A stretch of 64,000 nucleotides of DNA from assembly GCA_030704615.1 (NCBI GenBank), contig CM060734.1, positions 63,008,042 through 63,072,041 on the forward strand, written 5' to 3'. A program made the position numbers and the translations under genes. The notes below the pieces were generated by a model, which did not search any database, was not told the origin of the DNA, and saw only the letters and a list, made by a program, of their open reading frames with translations. This DNA comes from Takakia lepidozioides (Eukaryota; Streptophyta; Takakiopsida; Takakiales; Takakiaceae). This document shows, piece by piece, positions 43,806-55,585 of this stretch; positions within the stretch are counted from its first letter, which is position 1; every line of letters starts with the position of its first letter.

Positions 43806-46269
43806 TCACTTTGTGTGGACCTTTTCCCACTTCAGAAGGCATTTAGCTACATGTTCTCCCACCTCCATAATACCATGACTTATACAGGCACCAAGCAAAG
43901 CCCCCCACACCACAGCATCTGGTTCAATTGGCATTCTGCTTATGAGGTGCAATGCGTCATCCAACCGGCCTGCACGACCAAAAAGATCCACCATGCAAGC
44001 AAAATGTTCTGCTGTAGGAGTGATGTCATGATCTCCGCGCATGGAATTGAAGTAGTGACAGCCTTCATCCACAAGGCCCATGTGGCTACATGCAGAGAGA
44101 ACACATATCAAGGGCATCTCCTCAAATAGTTGTATGGCCTCCCTACCACAACTATGCTGACCATATCCTGCAATCATTGCACTCCAGGAGACCTCATTTC
44201 GCCCAACCATGTTGTTGAACACTTGACGCACATCCTTCATATTCCCACATTTGGCATACATGTCAATAAGGGCAGTCTCTAAAACGAAATCTGGTGCAAT
44301 TGCACCTTTCATGATATCCACGTGGATCTCCTTGCCTTTTTCCAAGGCTGCCAGGCTGGCACATGCATTGAGAACACAAACAAACGTGACCTTGGTGGGC
44401 TTCACCCCTTCCCATATCATTTGCTCATAAGTTGCCAAAGCTTCCCTTCCACAACCATGCTGAGTATATCCAGCAATCATTGCATTCCATGAGACCACAT
44501 TTTGTACCGCCATTTTGTCAAACACTTTGCGTGCATTCTTCATGCTCCCACATTTCCCATACATGTCTACAAGGGTATTCTCCAAAATAGTAGAGTTATC
44601 CGTAAAGTGAGCCTGAGTTTGGTACCCTGTTTGGACCCGAGTTACGGGTTTCATCCTGAGTTTGAGTTAATCAGTAAAGTGCAGAGAACTGAGCATGAAG
44701 TCAGAAAAGAGGGCACCAAATCATAAACTGGGGATGAGGGCAACCGCTGCTATGGCGCGAGCTCGTGAGCTCTGACCGCCTTCGCCTCGACGACTAACAA
44801 AACTCGGCACCAAACTCCTTTCACCCCCATTTTCCTAGCCCTGGCAGTTTGGTCCCGTGTTTTTTTCTAGTATACCGCTTGATCCTGAGTTTGGAGTTTC
44901 ATACCGAGTTTTGGCCAAACTCAGGGTTCTCATGCCGAGTTTGGGACCCTTTCCGGATAACTCTAGTATCTGGCATAATTCCAGCTTTGATGATGTCAAC
45001 ATGGACCTCCTTGCCAATTGCCAGGGCCCCTAGGCTGGCACATGCCTTGAGAATGCAAATGAATGTTACATTGTTGGGCATGAATCCTTCCCGTATCAGT
45101 TGCTTATACATCTCAAATGCCTCCCTACCATACCCACCCTGAGCATATCCTGCAACCATTGCATTCCATGAGACTACATCACGTTGACACATATTTCAAA
45201 TACACAATATGCATCCTGCATGCTCCCACATTTTGCGTACATGTTAATAAGGGCAGTCTCCAGAATGATATCACGCGCAATCCCAGCTTTCATGATGTCA
45301 GCATGGACCTCTTTGCCCTTTTCCAGGTCTGACAAGCTGGCACACGCATTGAGAACACAAATGACTGTGACTTTGTTGGGTAAGACGCCCTTGCCGTATC
45401 ATTTGTTCATGGGTGTCATAAGCCTCTCTACCACGCCCATGCTGAGCATATCCTGCGATCATCACACTACATGAGACCACATCTCGCTTAGCCATAGCAT
45501 GGAACACTTTCTGTGCATCTTTTATGCTCCCGCAATTGAAATGCATGTCGGCAAGTGTATTCTCCAGAGTGACATCTTGCACAATTCCACCTTTGATGAT
45601 GTCAGTATGGATCTCTCTGCCCTTCCCTAGGGCTCCAAGGCTGGCACAAGCTTTGAGAAGACAAATGAAAGTAACATTGTCAGCCATCATTCCTTTATGA
45701 CGCATTTGCTCATACATCTCAAAAGCTTCCCTTCCACGCCCGTTCTGAGTGTATCCTGATATCATTATATTCCACGTACAAAGATCTTGCTCAGCCATTT
45801 TATCAAACACTTGGCATGCATCCACCATACTCCTGCACTTGGCATACATATTGACCAGGGTGTTTAGTAGAAAGATGTTTGGCTCGAATCCACTTTGGAT
45901 GATGTGGTTGTGAACCTGCTTTCCCTCTGCTAGGCCTCTCCGCTTGATGCAGTACTGCAAGAGACAGACATAAGTATTGGAATCTACCGACACTCCTCCT
46001 TGGTCCAAAATGTGCAGCACTTTTTTCAGTTTTCCTGCCTTACACAGGGTCCTTAAATCCTTGTAAGTGTGAGACTTCCTGATGTTGACTCGCTCTATAA
46101 CTACTCTGTGCAAAGGAGCCAGAATGGTGGATGTGCCTGATTCGACCAACTCTGCCTGATTCAAACCTGCCATCCTGCATGGTTTTGAAGTCATTATTAT
46201 AAACCGTGACACATAACCTACGTGCTGCAAAAGAAGGATCCCCTTGTGACGATAGGCTCCTTGTGACAT
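43806..46269 (-). pseudogene. Long PLS-class PPR gene, frameshifted and MITE-split
   Basis: The minus strand starts at 46269 (MSQGAYRHKGILLLQHVGYV), perhaps with an organelle-targeting leader; MAGLNQAELV at about 46174 is another possible start. About seventeen PPR motifs follow, e.g. TYVCLLQYCIKRRGLAEGKQ, LCTWNIMISGYTQNGRGREA, VSWNAMVAGYAQGGYGREAF and VTFVCVLNACASLAALEKGK. The E-type end reads FACMVDLFGRAGRLDDALHL and WGALLGACISHGIMEVG, stopping at 43806 with no DYW. Breaks: a frameshift near 45375, another near 45190, MITE 3 at 44593-44963, and a shortened motif near 44.1 kb. It is a close relative of the plus-strand gene. Organelle RNA binding is the family role; this copy is probably dead. 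Confidence 0.82.
44593..44963. mobile_element. MITE 3, 371 bp, inside the PPR gene
   Basis: The ends are GAGTTATCCG and CGGATAACTC, 10-bp inverted repeats. TAGTA is repeated at 44588-44592 and 44964-44968. Taking out the element and one TAGTA restores an unbroken PPR motif on the minus strand (GIMPD to TILENTLVDMYGKCG), so the insertion is exact. The interior has several GAGTTTG units and no gene. The 5-bp duplication does not fit hAT (8 bp) or Tc1 (TA). The superfamily is open. Confidence 0.85.
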
Positions 46270-48614
46270 TTAACAGGGCTTATTTCCTTTCCCCTTCCAC
46301 ATCAAAAAGTGCATAGTTCCAATGAAGTCACCGACTTAGACAGCAGCTGCAATACCTATACTGTCCTTTCATGCATAATCTACCAAGAACATGTGACAGC
46401 TGTGTACACCTTCACACAGACAAAAAACTACCACATATAATATCTGCACACAACTTACCTGTACGTACACTCAAAACACACAACTTTTCTGCTCCAAATC
46501 TGTCTAAATGATGGCGATTGACTATACCCTCAATGAAACAGACTGCTCCTTGGGGATTTGCAATGGATAGCTCAGTGGCTCCCATCATTAATAAAACACT
46601 GAGCAGAAACCCCATGCATCAAACATAGAAAGATCTGGAATCTGTGATGCGTGGATTTAGGAAAAGAGGAGGCTTTCATACTGGAAGCACTGCAAGAACC
46701 CCCTGGCACTTGCGCTCACCACAGACTTTTGCATAAATGCTTCCAGCTCCGCCAACTGATGTTTACCCACCCAAGTTTCTTAAAGGTATGACTCCACAGT
46801 GCCTTCTTGGTGCCCTTGTGCTTGAAATGTGATCCTCTGGGATTGGTCTGCACCTACACTCCATTTCCTCCCCACAAGTAGCTGACAATAACAACCCATG
46901 AGTTCACTAACAACCCTACCGGCAGTACACTAGTTCCTACTGTGTGACGGAGAGAGAGGAACGAAAGACAGAAGGTATGGGGTGTGGCTACTAAGTCATA
47001 CACCTGCAGAACTAGTTCCTCTCAATACTGACCCCCAGTGTGGATTTGGAAGCTATCTACACATTAGGGTGTGGGAGCAGAATTTGTCTTACTGCTGATT
47101 ACAGGGACTGATCGGAACTAACTTGATGAGTGGGCTTGAAAATCTGTACTCACATTTAAATGCCGTGGAGTTATGGCCACTCCCTACCAGTCAGGATTTG
47201 GGATGCTCTGTGGAAGTTCAAGACTTCAAGTTGCTCTTATGATGCCACAGATGTGCCAGTGAATATATCATGACAATGTGCGTGGAATGGAGTGTGGGAG
47301 GGTCTTTGGTACAAGTCAGCACTTCCTCCTGTGGGTTCAAGCAATACTGAGATTCCCTTCCGCATAACAGTGGGAACATCCACCCTCGGTATGAGAAGAT
47401 GACTTGTGATGTACGAGTAGTGTAAAGTAGTGAACTCACATGCACAAGGAAAGATTGAAATATCAGGGATAGTTTCATTGTTCAAGAAGTTCCACTTTCT
47501 GGTAACTGAGTGGAGAAATGACATGACCAGGGGCATGCTGAGGCTGCTGGATGGGTTGCTGCAACTACATCATCTGAAGAATGCCGAGAGAATGCCAAGG
47601 CTAGCATCCCCAATGACTTTTCTTGGTACAAGAGGTGAACTCATGCCTGAGCCATTCTATGCTTAGTGCTGGACCTCCATGAAATCACCACTGAGACATA
47701 GAACTTTAATTTCCAATGTGTGTGTGCTCTTGGAAGCTTTCTTCTGAAGAGCGTGGAGTTGGAAGATTTCAAACAATACGAGGTGTTTAATCCACATCTT
47801 CCTGCAACCTTTTCTTATCTGGAGATTTCACCATTAGGCGTATTCTCTTGATAGCTGGATGAAAGGTTTCCTTCGAGTTGACCAACTTGCAGATTCAACT
47901 AGATATGGCCCCAAGTTACTCTCGCCTGAAATAAGGAGGATGCCATGTGATAACCCTGGCCTGCTATTTGCCTGCTTCATCGGACACTCTCTTAAATAAG
48001 CACACAGTGGCCTGACACTGACAGGATGAGGGAAGAACTAGATGACCTTCAGGTGTGTTCCATTCACACATTTGGGCGTACCGCACATTTAAGCTTCATT
48101 TGATCTGTCAGCAAAGATATGTACCTTGCAGTTTGAGGGTCTGAAACAGAAAAGTTACTTCTTCCAGGGCTAGTTCCTCAATCAACATTCTTGGATCTTG
48201 TTCTATAGTGTTGATGCCAAAGCCTTGGTGGTGTTTCTCACAATCATGGAATATTTTGCCATAGATCTTTCTCAGTACAAGGTGGACAATATTATTGAAC
48301 CTACAGGCTGAAATTTTCCATGTGAATGGGTATCCTTTTTGGCTCTTGTTTGGATCCTCGAACTTTCATGTAATCATGAATGCAAAGATTGAGATGGAAA
48401 GTGATTCGAACTGATACTGGATGCTCCATATGTTCTGCTGTTGTCAGTTATGTATATGTGAGCTTGCACATTGTGGGAAACATGAAGGCAGATTCATTCT
48501 TTCAGAGAAATGAGATGAATTGATACTTTATAATATCCATGGCAAGCTCAAATAGCTTATGGGACAAGAGAAGCATGAAACGAGAAAGAGAGTGGGTCCT
48601 CAACCCAAAAGTAA
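46270..48614. other. Intergenic, no gene seen
   Basis: A 2.3-kb stretch upstream of the minus-strand PPR gene. Open frames are short and without motifs. Confidence 0.4.
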
Positions 48615-50100
48615 CTATTGATCAAGGGCTTGTCTCAGTGTCAAAGCTTCGTGCAGATATGCTGCCTCCCAAGGCTCTTCTTCGAATGAGCACTCATCAA
48701 GGGACCCCTCCTGCGTTGTGTCTAGCTTAATGGTGAGTGATTGACTCCCTTTTTTTTTGTGTGAGTCAGTCAGAGCTCGTTGGAACCAGTCATCATGCGT
48801 GCTCTGCCCTTCTTTGATGCTTGTTCCATGACATAGCATATGCTGTGTTCCTGCCAATTCTTCACCATAGCAGTCACCCTCGCATACGTTGTCTTGTATA
48901 CGAGGGCCTTCTTCTTCATCTGTTGTCACAATGCAGTTGATGACCACTGCTTCACTGCACACTATTTTTGTTGTGATCTCAGTGACGTGCCTCGAACACT
49001 GCCCATCCTCATCCATGGGAAAGTGCAGCTCCCCTTGCTGATCATGTTGATGTGTGTGTGGCCTGTCTCCCTGCAGCACACTCAACTGGTCCTCCAACAG
49101 CCTGCAAAAGATAAGCCCCTTCTTCCTTCTCCTTTTTGCCCTGTTGTGCATCCTTCCTTTGTTAATGACATCTGTGATCCCCTCATGAAATGTGATGTTC
49201 TCAGGCTGATCCCAACCTGGCATATCCCATGCTCCCCTACTAACCTCATTCCCTTGGTTTGCCTTGTGATGTGCAGTGACCCCTCTTACACCATCATCAC
49301 TTGGTCTCACTGCTGCCTCTGTCTGTCTGCACTTCTCGCTCAAGTTCCAGTACTTCCAAGCTGAGTTCCCTTGGCAACCCTTGCTGTGCAGTTACGTGCC
49401 TCATCTGTGCTTGCTCTTGTATCTGAGTATTTAACTCACGATTCTTGACTGGAAAATACACCCTCCACAACACACTCCCCTTGTGATGGAGTCTTTTGAC
49501 TTACTGTTCTCTCCATGCTTCTGTGAGACCTCTCATTGGCAGCTATGGTCTGTATGGTGTCTATGAATTTTTCTTTAATCCACAAGACCAGTACTATGAT
49601 GCAAATTAGAGCCCTCACTATGCCGTGAAATACCCATGCACTCCATGGTTTCTTTTCTCTCACTGTGATAGAGCTTTGACCCTGCACTGCATGATCTGTG
49701 CTCTCTTCCCTTTTTTTTTAACAGTGATAGGGTTTTGGCCCTGCCTGTCATGGTCTGTACTCTCTTTTTTGCCCTCAACTGTAGCTACCTGTACTGGATC
49801 TAGCATGGCCTCATCCTCTCTCTTGTCAACGTCTATTTGATTGATCCCTGGGAAAAATTGAAACCTGACTTTCTGTTTAGAGGTTTTGTCACTCAGATTG
49901 GGTGCCTCCTTAGTGAAGTGGGAGTTGGTACGACGGCTGTTACTGCAGCAACAGTGGCACTTAGTTCCCCTCAATGCCCTCTGAATGGATCCCCTTATTT
50001 TGCAAAAAGCCAAATACTTTCGTAATGTCTGTACCCCTCACTTTCCCACTGTGTGACCACTTCAGAGGGTCCAGATTAGTGTCCACCCAAAACTTTCTTC
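48615..50100 (-). pseudogene. Retroelement remnant or spacer with one hydrophobic helix
   Basis: Downstream (minus sense) of the RNase H fragment lie several charged frames: one of 242 codons at 48615-49343 (VTTDEEEGPRIQDNVCEGDC), one at 49660-50013, and one at 49436-49687. The last contains a likely membrane helix (WVFHGIVRALICIIVLVLWI). No integrase is recognised where it should be. I cannot name a function; the position suggests the rest of a gypsy-like polyprotein or an unrelated insertion. Confidence 0.3.
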
Positions 50101-50630
50101 TCAACAACTCTTTTCTGTAGTTCCGCAATGCCCAAACAAATACCCCATAGTGGACTCTTCAATTGATTGACCTTGTTTCTTTTGCAGAAGCTTCTCTATG
50201 CCTGAAACTACCTCTGTACCATCCTTTCCAGACTTGGTGAGTGTTGCAGACACTGTCACATCCTCCAATCCCAATGTTAAAACCCATAGTTCCTTGACTT
50301 GACTGTCGGGATTGACATTATGAACCTGGATCTTCCCTTTGGTCATGATTTCATACTCTTCTTCCCCACAAGATCCTCCCACTGGGTAGCGACTCAAAGC
50401 ATCTACATTGCCATGTTTAGCTCCTTGGACAATTTTGAAATCATAATCCTGTAGCATCGTTATCCACCTACCTCTCCTTCCATAGGCGTCACTAACTGTG
50501 GCCAACCACTCTAGGGGTTTATGGTCGGTTCTTACCGTGAATGGTATACCATAGAGATTTTGTCGGAAGTGCAGGATGCCCCACACCAGTGCATAGCACT
50601 CGCCCTCCATGGGATGATATCTTTTCAGCG
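50101..50630 (-). pseudogene. Gypsy RNase H fragment cut by the 85-bp array
   Basis: The minus strand reads YHPMEGECYALVWGILHFRQ, VRTDHKPLEWLATVSDAYGR, RWITMLQDYDFKIVQGAKHG and NVDALSRYP. This is the C-terminal half of a Ty3/gypsy RNase H. Upstream (higher coordinates) the sequence changes at about 50630 straight into the satellite array, with RT missing. Confidence 0.85.
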
Positions 50631-51480
50631 CCGCCCTACCTGGCTGGATGGAAATTTGGCGCCGGATTTCCATCCACGCGATTTCGAATTACCTGCGTGA
50701 GGGAAATTTCCAGCGCCGCCCTACCTCCGCGGATGGAAATTCGGCGCCGAATTTCCATTCATCCGGTATTCGAATTACCTGCATGATGGAAATTCGGCAC
50801 CGGATTACCTGCGTGAGGGAAATTCGGCGCGCCGCCCTACCTCCGCGGATGGAAATTCGGCGCCGGATTTCCATCCGCGCGCTTCCGAATTACCTGCGTG
50901 AGGGAAATTTCCAGCGCCGCCCTACCCGGCCGGATGGAAATTCGGCGCCAAATTTCCATCCGCGCGATTCCGAATTACCTGCGTGAGGGAAATTTCCAGA
51001 GCCGCCCTACCTCCGCGGATGGAAATTCGGCGCCGGATTTCCATCCGCGCGCTTCCGAATTACCTGCGTGAGGGAAATTTCCAGCGCCGCCCTACCTGGC
51101 TGGATGGAAATTCGGCGCCGGATTTCCATCCGCGCGATTCCGAATTACCTGCGTGAGGGAAATTTCCAGCGCCGCCCTACCTGGCTGGATGGAAATTCGT
51201 CGCCGGATTTCCATCCGCGCGCTTCCGAATTACCTGCGTGAGGGAAATTTCCAGCGCCGCCCTACCTGGCTGGATGGAAATTCGGCGCCGGATTTCCATC
51301 CGCGCGATTCCGAAATACCTGCGTGAGGGAAATTTCCAGCGCCGCCCTACCTCCGCAGATGGAAATTCGGCGCCGGATATCCATCCTGCTGCGCTCCGAA
51401 TTACCTGCAGGATGAAAATCCGGCGCCGGAATTCCATCGTGCAGCGCTCCGAATTACCTCTACGTTGGAAATTCCGGGAC
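50630..51480. repeat. 85-bp palindrome array upstream of the ParB-MTase gene
   Basis: TACCTGCGTGAGGGAAATTT recurs with acct at 50691, 50807, 50892, 50977, 51062, 51147, 51232, 51317 and 51403. The first interval is 116, the last 86, the others exactly 85. Each unit holds the near-palindrome TGGAAATTCGGCGCCGG followed by ATTTCCATC. The array ends about 210 bp before the start codon of the ParB-MTase gene. Confidence 0.93.
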
Positions 51481-51688
51481 TGTTTACGTCGATTTTCATC
51501 CGACATGGAGGGCTTCATCCGACATTTAATTGCGCAGTTGGGCAATAAATGTCGACCGCCGTCGGTTATTATTCGGGCTGGCGACGCATGGCTTCCTGGA
51601 CACGTACCCTAAATCTCATGCTAATCTTGGCTTAACATGGTATTCCAGGCATGTACCCCAAAAAAGGAGATCTTTTTGGCTGGGACTT

Positions 51689-51865
51689 ATGCCGCCTGAA
51701 GGGCGTGGCTCTCCTGAGAGAGACCTCACATCCAGACCGCGGCGGAAGTTGAAAGCTCTGTACTACGGACGACGGCCAATCTCTCGCATGGCCAAACTGA
51801 AGCTCCAGCAGGAGATTCCAGTGTCTTGCTCACAACCTGCGCCAACTGAAGCCGAGTACTCTCAG
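51689..51865 (+). pseudogene. ParB-MTase copy 2, exon 1
   Basis: ATG at 51689, then MPPEGRGSPERDLTSRPRRK and ALYYGRRPISRMAKLKLQQE, a basic leader. The exon ends CAG at 51865 before GCAAGC, a GC-AG donor, and joins in phase to the acceptor GACAG at 52225. If GC is not accepted, the nearby GT at 51855 is out of phase with exon 2. Confidence 0.5.
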
Positions 51866-52225
51866 GCAAGCCACTTCTGCTTTCGGTTTGTTCGATTTAT
51901 TTTTTGCTTTCGCTTTGTTACCTCGCTTTGTTTTTGCATCTTCATCCTGGCTTTGCTGTATGAGTGAACTTTAGATAGTTGAGTGAACCTTAGATTGTTT
52001 GCAATGCGTGTGCAAATCCGGCAGCTCTGGAGAAGGCTGCTTGTGCATGTCATTCTTAGACAATGGTTGCATTTGTTTTCATTGTTGTTGCATGGCTCTC
52101 CATACTTCCTAAACTTTGTTATGTTTTCATTTTTGCTACATGATTGTTGCTATGGTGGTTGCGCTGCTCGTTGCGATGCTGCTTTTTGCACCGATGTTGG
52201 TTTTCACGATTTTTGTCAATGACAG

Positions 52226-53666
52226 AGTGACGACGAGCCCGGCACGTTGGTGGTATCATCGACAGCTCCAACTCATCGCATGTTTCAATCGCCCAACTTG
52301 GGGCGAGAGGGCAAACTTAAACCTTTTGTTGGTGGACGGGAGGACTTGCAACGAGATTACGACAGAGTAGGCATTGGGGAGGTTGGTGCAGGCGGCATGG
52401 CAGGTGAAGGGCGTGAGGACATGAGGACAGCAGATCCGACAATGGAGGTTGTTCATGCACATGCAGTAGGGCACGCCCACGCAAAGAAAAAGAAGAAAGC
52501 TAAGCACATGCAATCCCCGGCGAGAGAGCAGTCACGGGCTGCGGAGGGGGGAGTGAGCAGTGCGCGCGAGGGTGTCAGTTCGCCTCAATCAAAGGTGGTC
52601 GTCCTGGAGGGCTCCCCTGCTGCTAGCCCTAGTAAGAAACAGAAATCCCGTGAGAGGGCAAAAGAGAGGGCAAAAGAACAGACGAGACAGAATGCTAGCC
52701 AGGAGGAAAGACAAAAGGCAGCTGAAGAGGCCAGGGGTGCCCAAATGACAGATGCCAATGTAAGCGAGGGACACACAGAGACGGTGGATCCCTCCAAGAC
52801 ACCACAGAGAGGCAGTAACACACCGGTTAGACCATCGCGGGCAAGAGCAGCCCCCGCAATTACCCATACGGTGGAGAGTGGAGGAGAGGAAAGAACACCT
52901 GAAAGAGCACGGATTGTGCAAGTTCGAGGTGAAGCCAGGGAGAGGGCAGTAGAGACGACGAGAGTGCTGGAGGTGGTTTCGCAGGTGGCTGACCCTGTTG
53001 AGGAGGACGACATGGAGGTTTCTGACCAGGATGACATCCTCCCGGACATCCCCAGGCCCCAAACCCGGAGCATACAGGCTGGATTTGGCGGTCCTGGTGG
53101 GCTGCCGGAAAACCCCTCTGTAGCAGACGTCATGTCTGAGGCGGATATGAAGTTGGCCGCTGCCAAGATGTTGGAGGCAACCCACAGCAACATTGGTAGG
53201 GTGCTGGGGGGCATGGTGTACCCGGCCAAGCTTCGAATTCCCCTTTGCCGCTTGGTGTCATTGCAGGTGGTGAGACCTGCCCTCCCAAGCGATATCGACA
53301 AGCTGAAATTCTCTTTCCAGGATGGATATCGAATGGGGTCTGCCGCGTTTTACGTTTACATTGAGAACGACCACGGAGCTTCCCGTGCCCACACTTCCGA
53401 TGAGGTGGACAAATGGGTCCCCATTGGCAAACGCGAAATGAGGAGTTCGAGAGATCGATTGCTAGTGATCCTCTTTTCCAGCACATGTCCGGTAAGATGT
53501 TCTACGTGTGGGACGGCAATCATCGCCTCATGGCATGGATGGAGCACATTGCCCAAGCCCACCCCAACGATCTCGATTGGCATTTCGCCGTCGATTGTGT
53601 TGTGCTGAAGGTTGCGGGGCCCAAAGATCGCAGTCTTCTCAAAGCTGCAATGGCCGACATCAACTC
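52226..53666 (+). pseudogene. ParB-MTase copy 2, disordered region and ParB/Srx-like domain
   Basis: After SDDEPGTLVV the exon is low-complexity and charged (AKKKKKAKHMQSPAREQSRA; SRERAKERAKEQTRQNASQE). Helical MSEADMKLAAAKMLEATHSN precedes the ParB-like domain. IPLCRLVSLQVVRP is strand 1, DIDKLKFSFQDGYRMGSA the helix and turn, and YVYIENDHGAS a strand. After a frameshift near 53435 comes FYVWDGNHRLMAWMEHI, the D-G-x-H-R-x-x-A box. WHFAVDCVVLK is the last strand. The donor is TC|GTAAGC at 53666. Copy 1 aligns throughout, including the donor position. The D-G-N-H-R box is where ParB and sulfiredoxin bind nucleotide. Confidence 0.7.
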
Positions 53667-53784
53667 GTAAGCTACAACCCCTCTCGCTTTTGGACTTTGA
53701 ATTTGGAAGTCATTTCATTGCGAATCCTCATATATGATGAAAATTCCCATTTCAGTATTGTTTGATGGAAATGTGGCACTGCAG

Positions 53785-54880
53785 GGTGACTGAGAATGCC
53801 TTCATTGCCACCAACTTGTCCCATATGCTCTTCGAGTGAAGGATGTCGGGAAGCAGGGGGTGCAAGAGTTTGCCAATTCCCTCAGTGCCGACCTCCTGCG
53901 CAAGTCGGAGGCAAAGGCAGACAGAACCTGGTATAGGCTGAGCGTCGACGCCATGGTGGACTACATATTTCAGGTAAAGCTCCTGACAATTTTGTTGAGC
54001 TAATCTGTCTCTCCTCCCCAATAGAAGAAATTGTGTTGAGCAGGATCTCTAATCTTATGTGTGCATTCTTGACAGACGAAAATACAGCAAGATTTGGCAC
54101 ATGCGCGGAGGTTCTACATGGAGTCAGAGGAGAAGAATCCAACCCTCCCGGAACTCGAATCGTATGTCAAAGCTGCGGAGGTGAGGGCCCGCATAAAGTA
54201 CAAGTCGCGGATGGTAAAGTACGTGGCCATAGCTGATCCCGCCCTTGGTGCCGACTTTCTGGTGGAGGTGGGGAAGCACTACTCTCGCGCTCTGAAGCCC
54301 ACGATGACATTGGAGAAGCTCCATCGTCTAGCCACATCCTGTGTGGATGCAACAGAAAGGTGATACATTCTTAACAAAATTGTGGTGGCAACAACTCCTT
54401 TTTGTGGTGTTTGGCGCTTACGAATATGCTGGGTGGTTGGACAGACCCGGTGGCTCCAAATCTGGAATGGTTCCCAAAGTACCAGGGACATGTGGAGCTT
54501 CCCCAAACCGGACAAACTCTCTGACCCCACATTCGACATGTGGATGAACCGCATGACATGGTGGTTTCAGGTACTTCCCCACGCTTCGTTTGGGGCTTCT
54601 ACTCTAGTAGGGGGTGGATTCATTGTATTTTTTGAGGAAAGCGATCTGATGGAGAATCTCCACAGGTGACGACGAATGCGCAAGAGCAGCTGGACACACA
54701 AGCACATCAGTTCAAGATGGAGATATCTCCTGCAGCAGAGAGCCTACGTGACTATGTGACGAGGTACTTTCTGCTCTACAAAACCAACCTATTCTTTCGG
54801 GAGATAGCAGATGCTCGCCGGAGCCACGAGATCACCGACCAGCCGAACGCGGACAAAGCAGCAATGCGCCTTCTGTACAG
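53785..54880 (+). pseudogene. ParB-MTase copy 2, helical middle part (four exons)
   Basis: Exons 53785-53973, 54076-54359, 54445-54570 and 54666-54880. They read VTENAFIATNLSHMLF, after a one-base loss KDVGKQGVQEFANSLSADLL, then KIQQDLAHARRFYMESEEKN, ADPALGADFLVEVGKHYSRA, RWLQIWNGSQSTRDMW and ESLRDYVTRYFLLYKTNLFF. Copy 1 has matching text to WLKLWN, then ends. The segment is rich in helices and aromatic residues, with no known domain. It may be a substrate- or partner-binding part between the ParB-like and methyltransferase domains. Confidence 0.6.
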
Positions 54881-54989
54881 GTACATACGCGCTGCCTTTC
54901 TTTCAAGTCCTGGCATTTCAGGATGTTAGAGGCCTCAAGTGGTGTTAGGGAAAATGGCGCCGAATTTCCAGTCAGGGCTCCAAAAATGG

Positions 54990-55559
54990 CTAAGTCCCTA
55001 GACTGGCTGGCCCGGAACTGGAAATTCGGCGCCATTTTCCAGTTCCAGGCCCTATTGCCGTCCAGGGACTTAGCCATTTTCGGTCTAAGTCCCTAGACTG
55101 GCTGGCCCTGAAGTGGAAATTCGGCGCCATATTCCAGTTTTAGGCCCTATTGCCGTCCAGGGACTTAGCCATTTTCTTGCTAAGTCCCTAGACTGGCTGG
55201 CCCTGAACTGGAAATTCGGCGCCATTTTCCAGTTCCAGGCCGTATAGCCGTCCAGGGACTTAGCCATTTTCGGTCTAAGTCCCTAGACTGGCTGGCCCTG
55301 AAGTGGAAATTCGGCGCCATATTCCAGTTTTAGGCCCTATTGCCGTTCAGGGACTTAGCCATTTTCGGGCTAAGTCCCTAGACTGGGTGGCCCTGAACTG
55401 GAAATTCGGCGCCATTTTCCAGTTCCAGGCCGTATTGCCGTTCAGGGACTTAGCCATTTTCGGGCTAAGTCCCTAGACTGGGTGGCCCTGAACTGGAAAT
55501 TCGGCGCCATATTCCAGTTGTAGGCCCTATTGCCGTTCAGGGACTTAGCCATTTTCGGA
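54990..55559. repeat. 95-bp palindrome array inside an intron of the ParB-MTase gene
   Basis: TAAGTCCCTAGACTGG starts units at 54991, 55086, 55181, 55276, 55371 and 55466, exactly 95 bp apart, six units. Each unit is itself a large imperfect inverted repeat: GGCTAAGTCCCTAGACTGG ... CCGTCCAGGGACTTAGCC, with TGGAAATTCGGCGCC and TTTTCCA in the centre. The 15-mer TGGAAATTCGGCGCC is also the core of the 85-bp array upstream of the gene. The array fills most of the intron between 54880 and 55586. Confidence 0.95.
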
Positions 55560-55585
55560 CCTCATTGTGTTTTTCATGAATGCAG

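Noticed and set aside
50648-51545. Arg/Ile-rich proteins in several frames across the 85-bp array
   Set aside because: All are translations of the tandem repeat and its complement.
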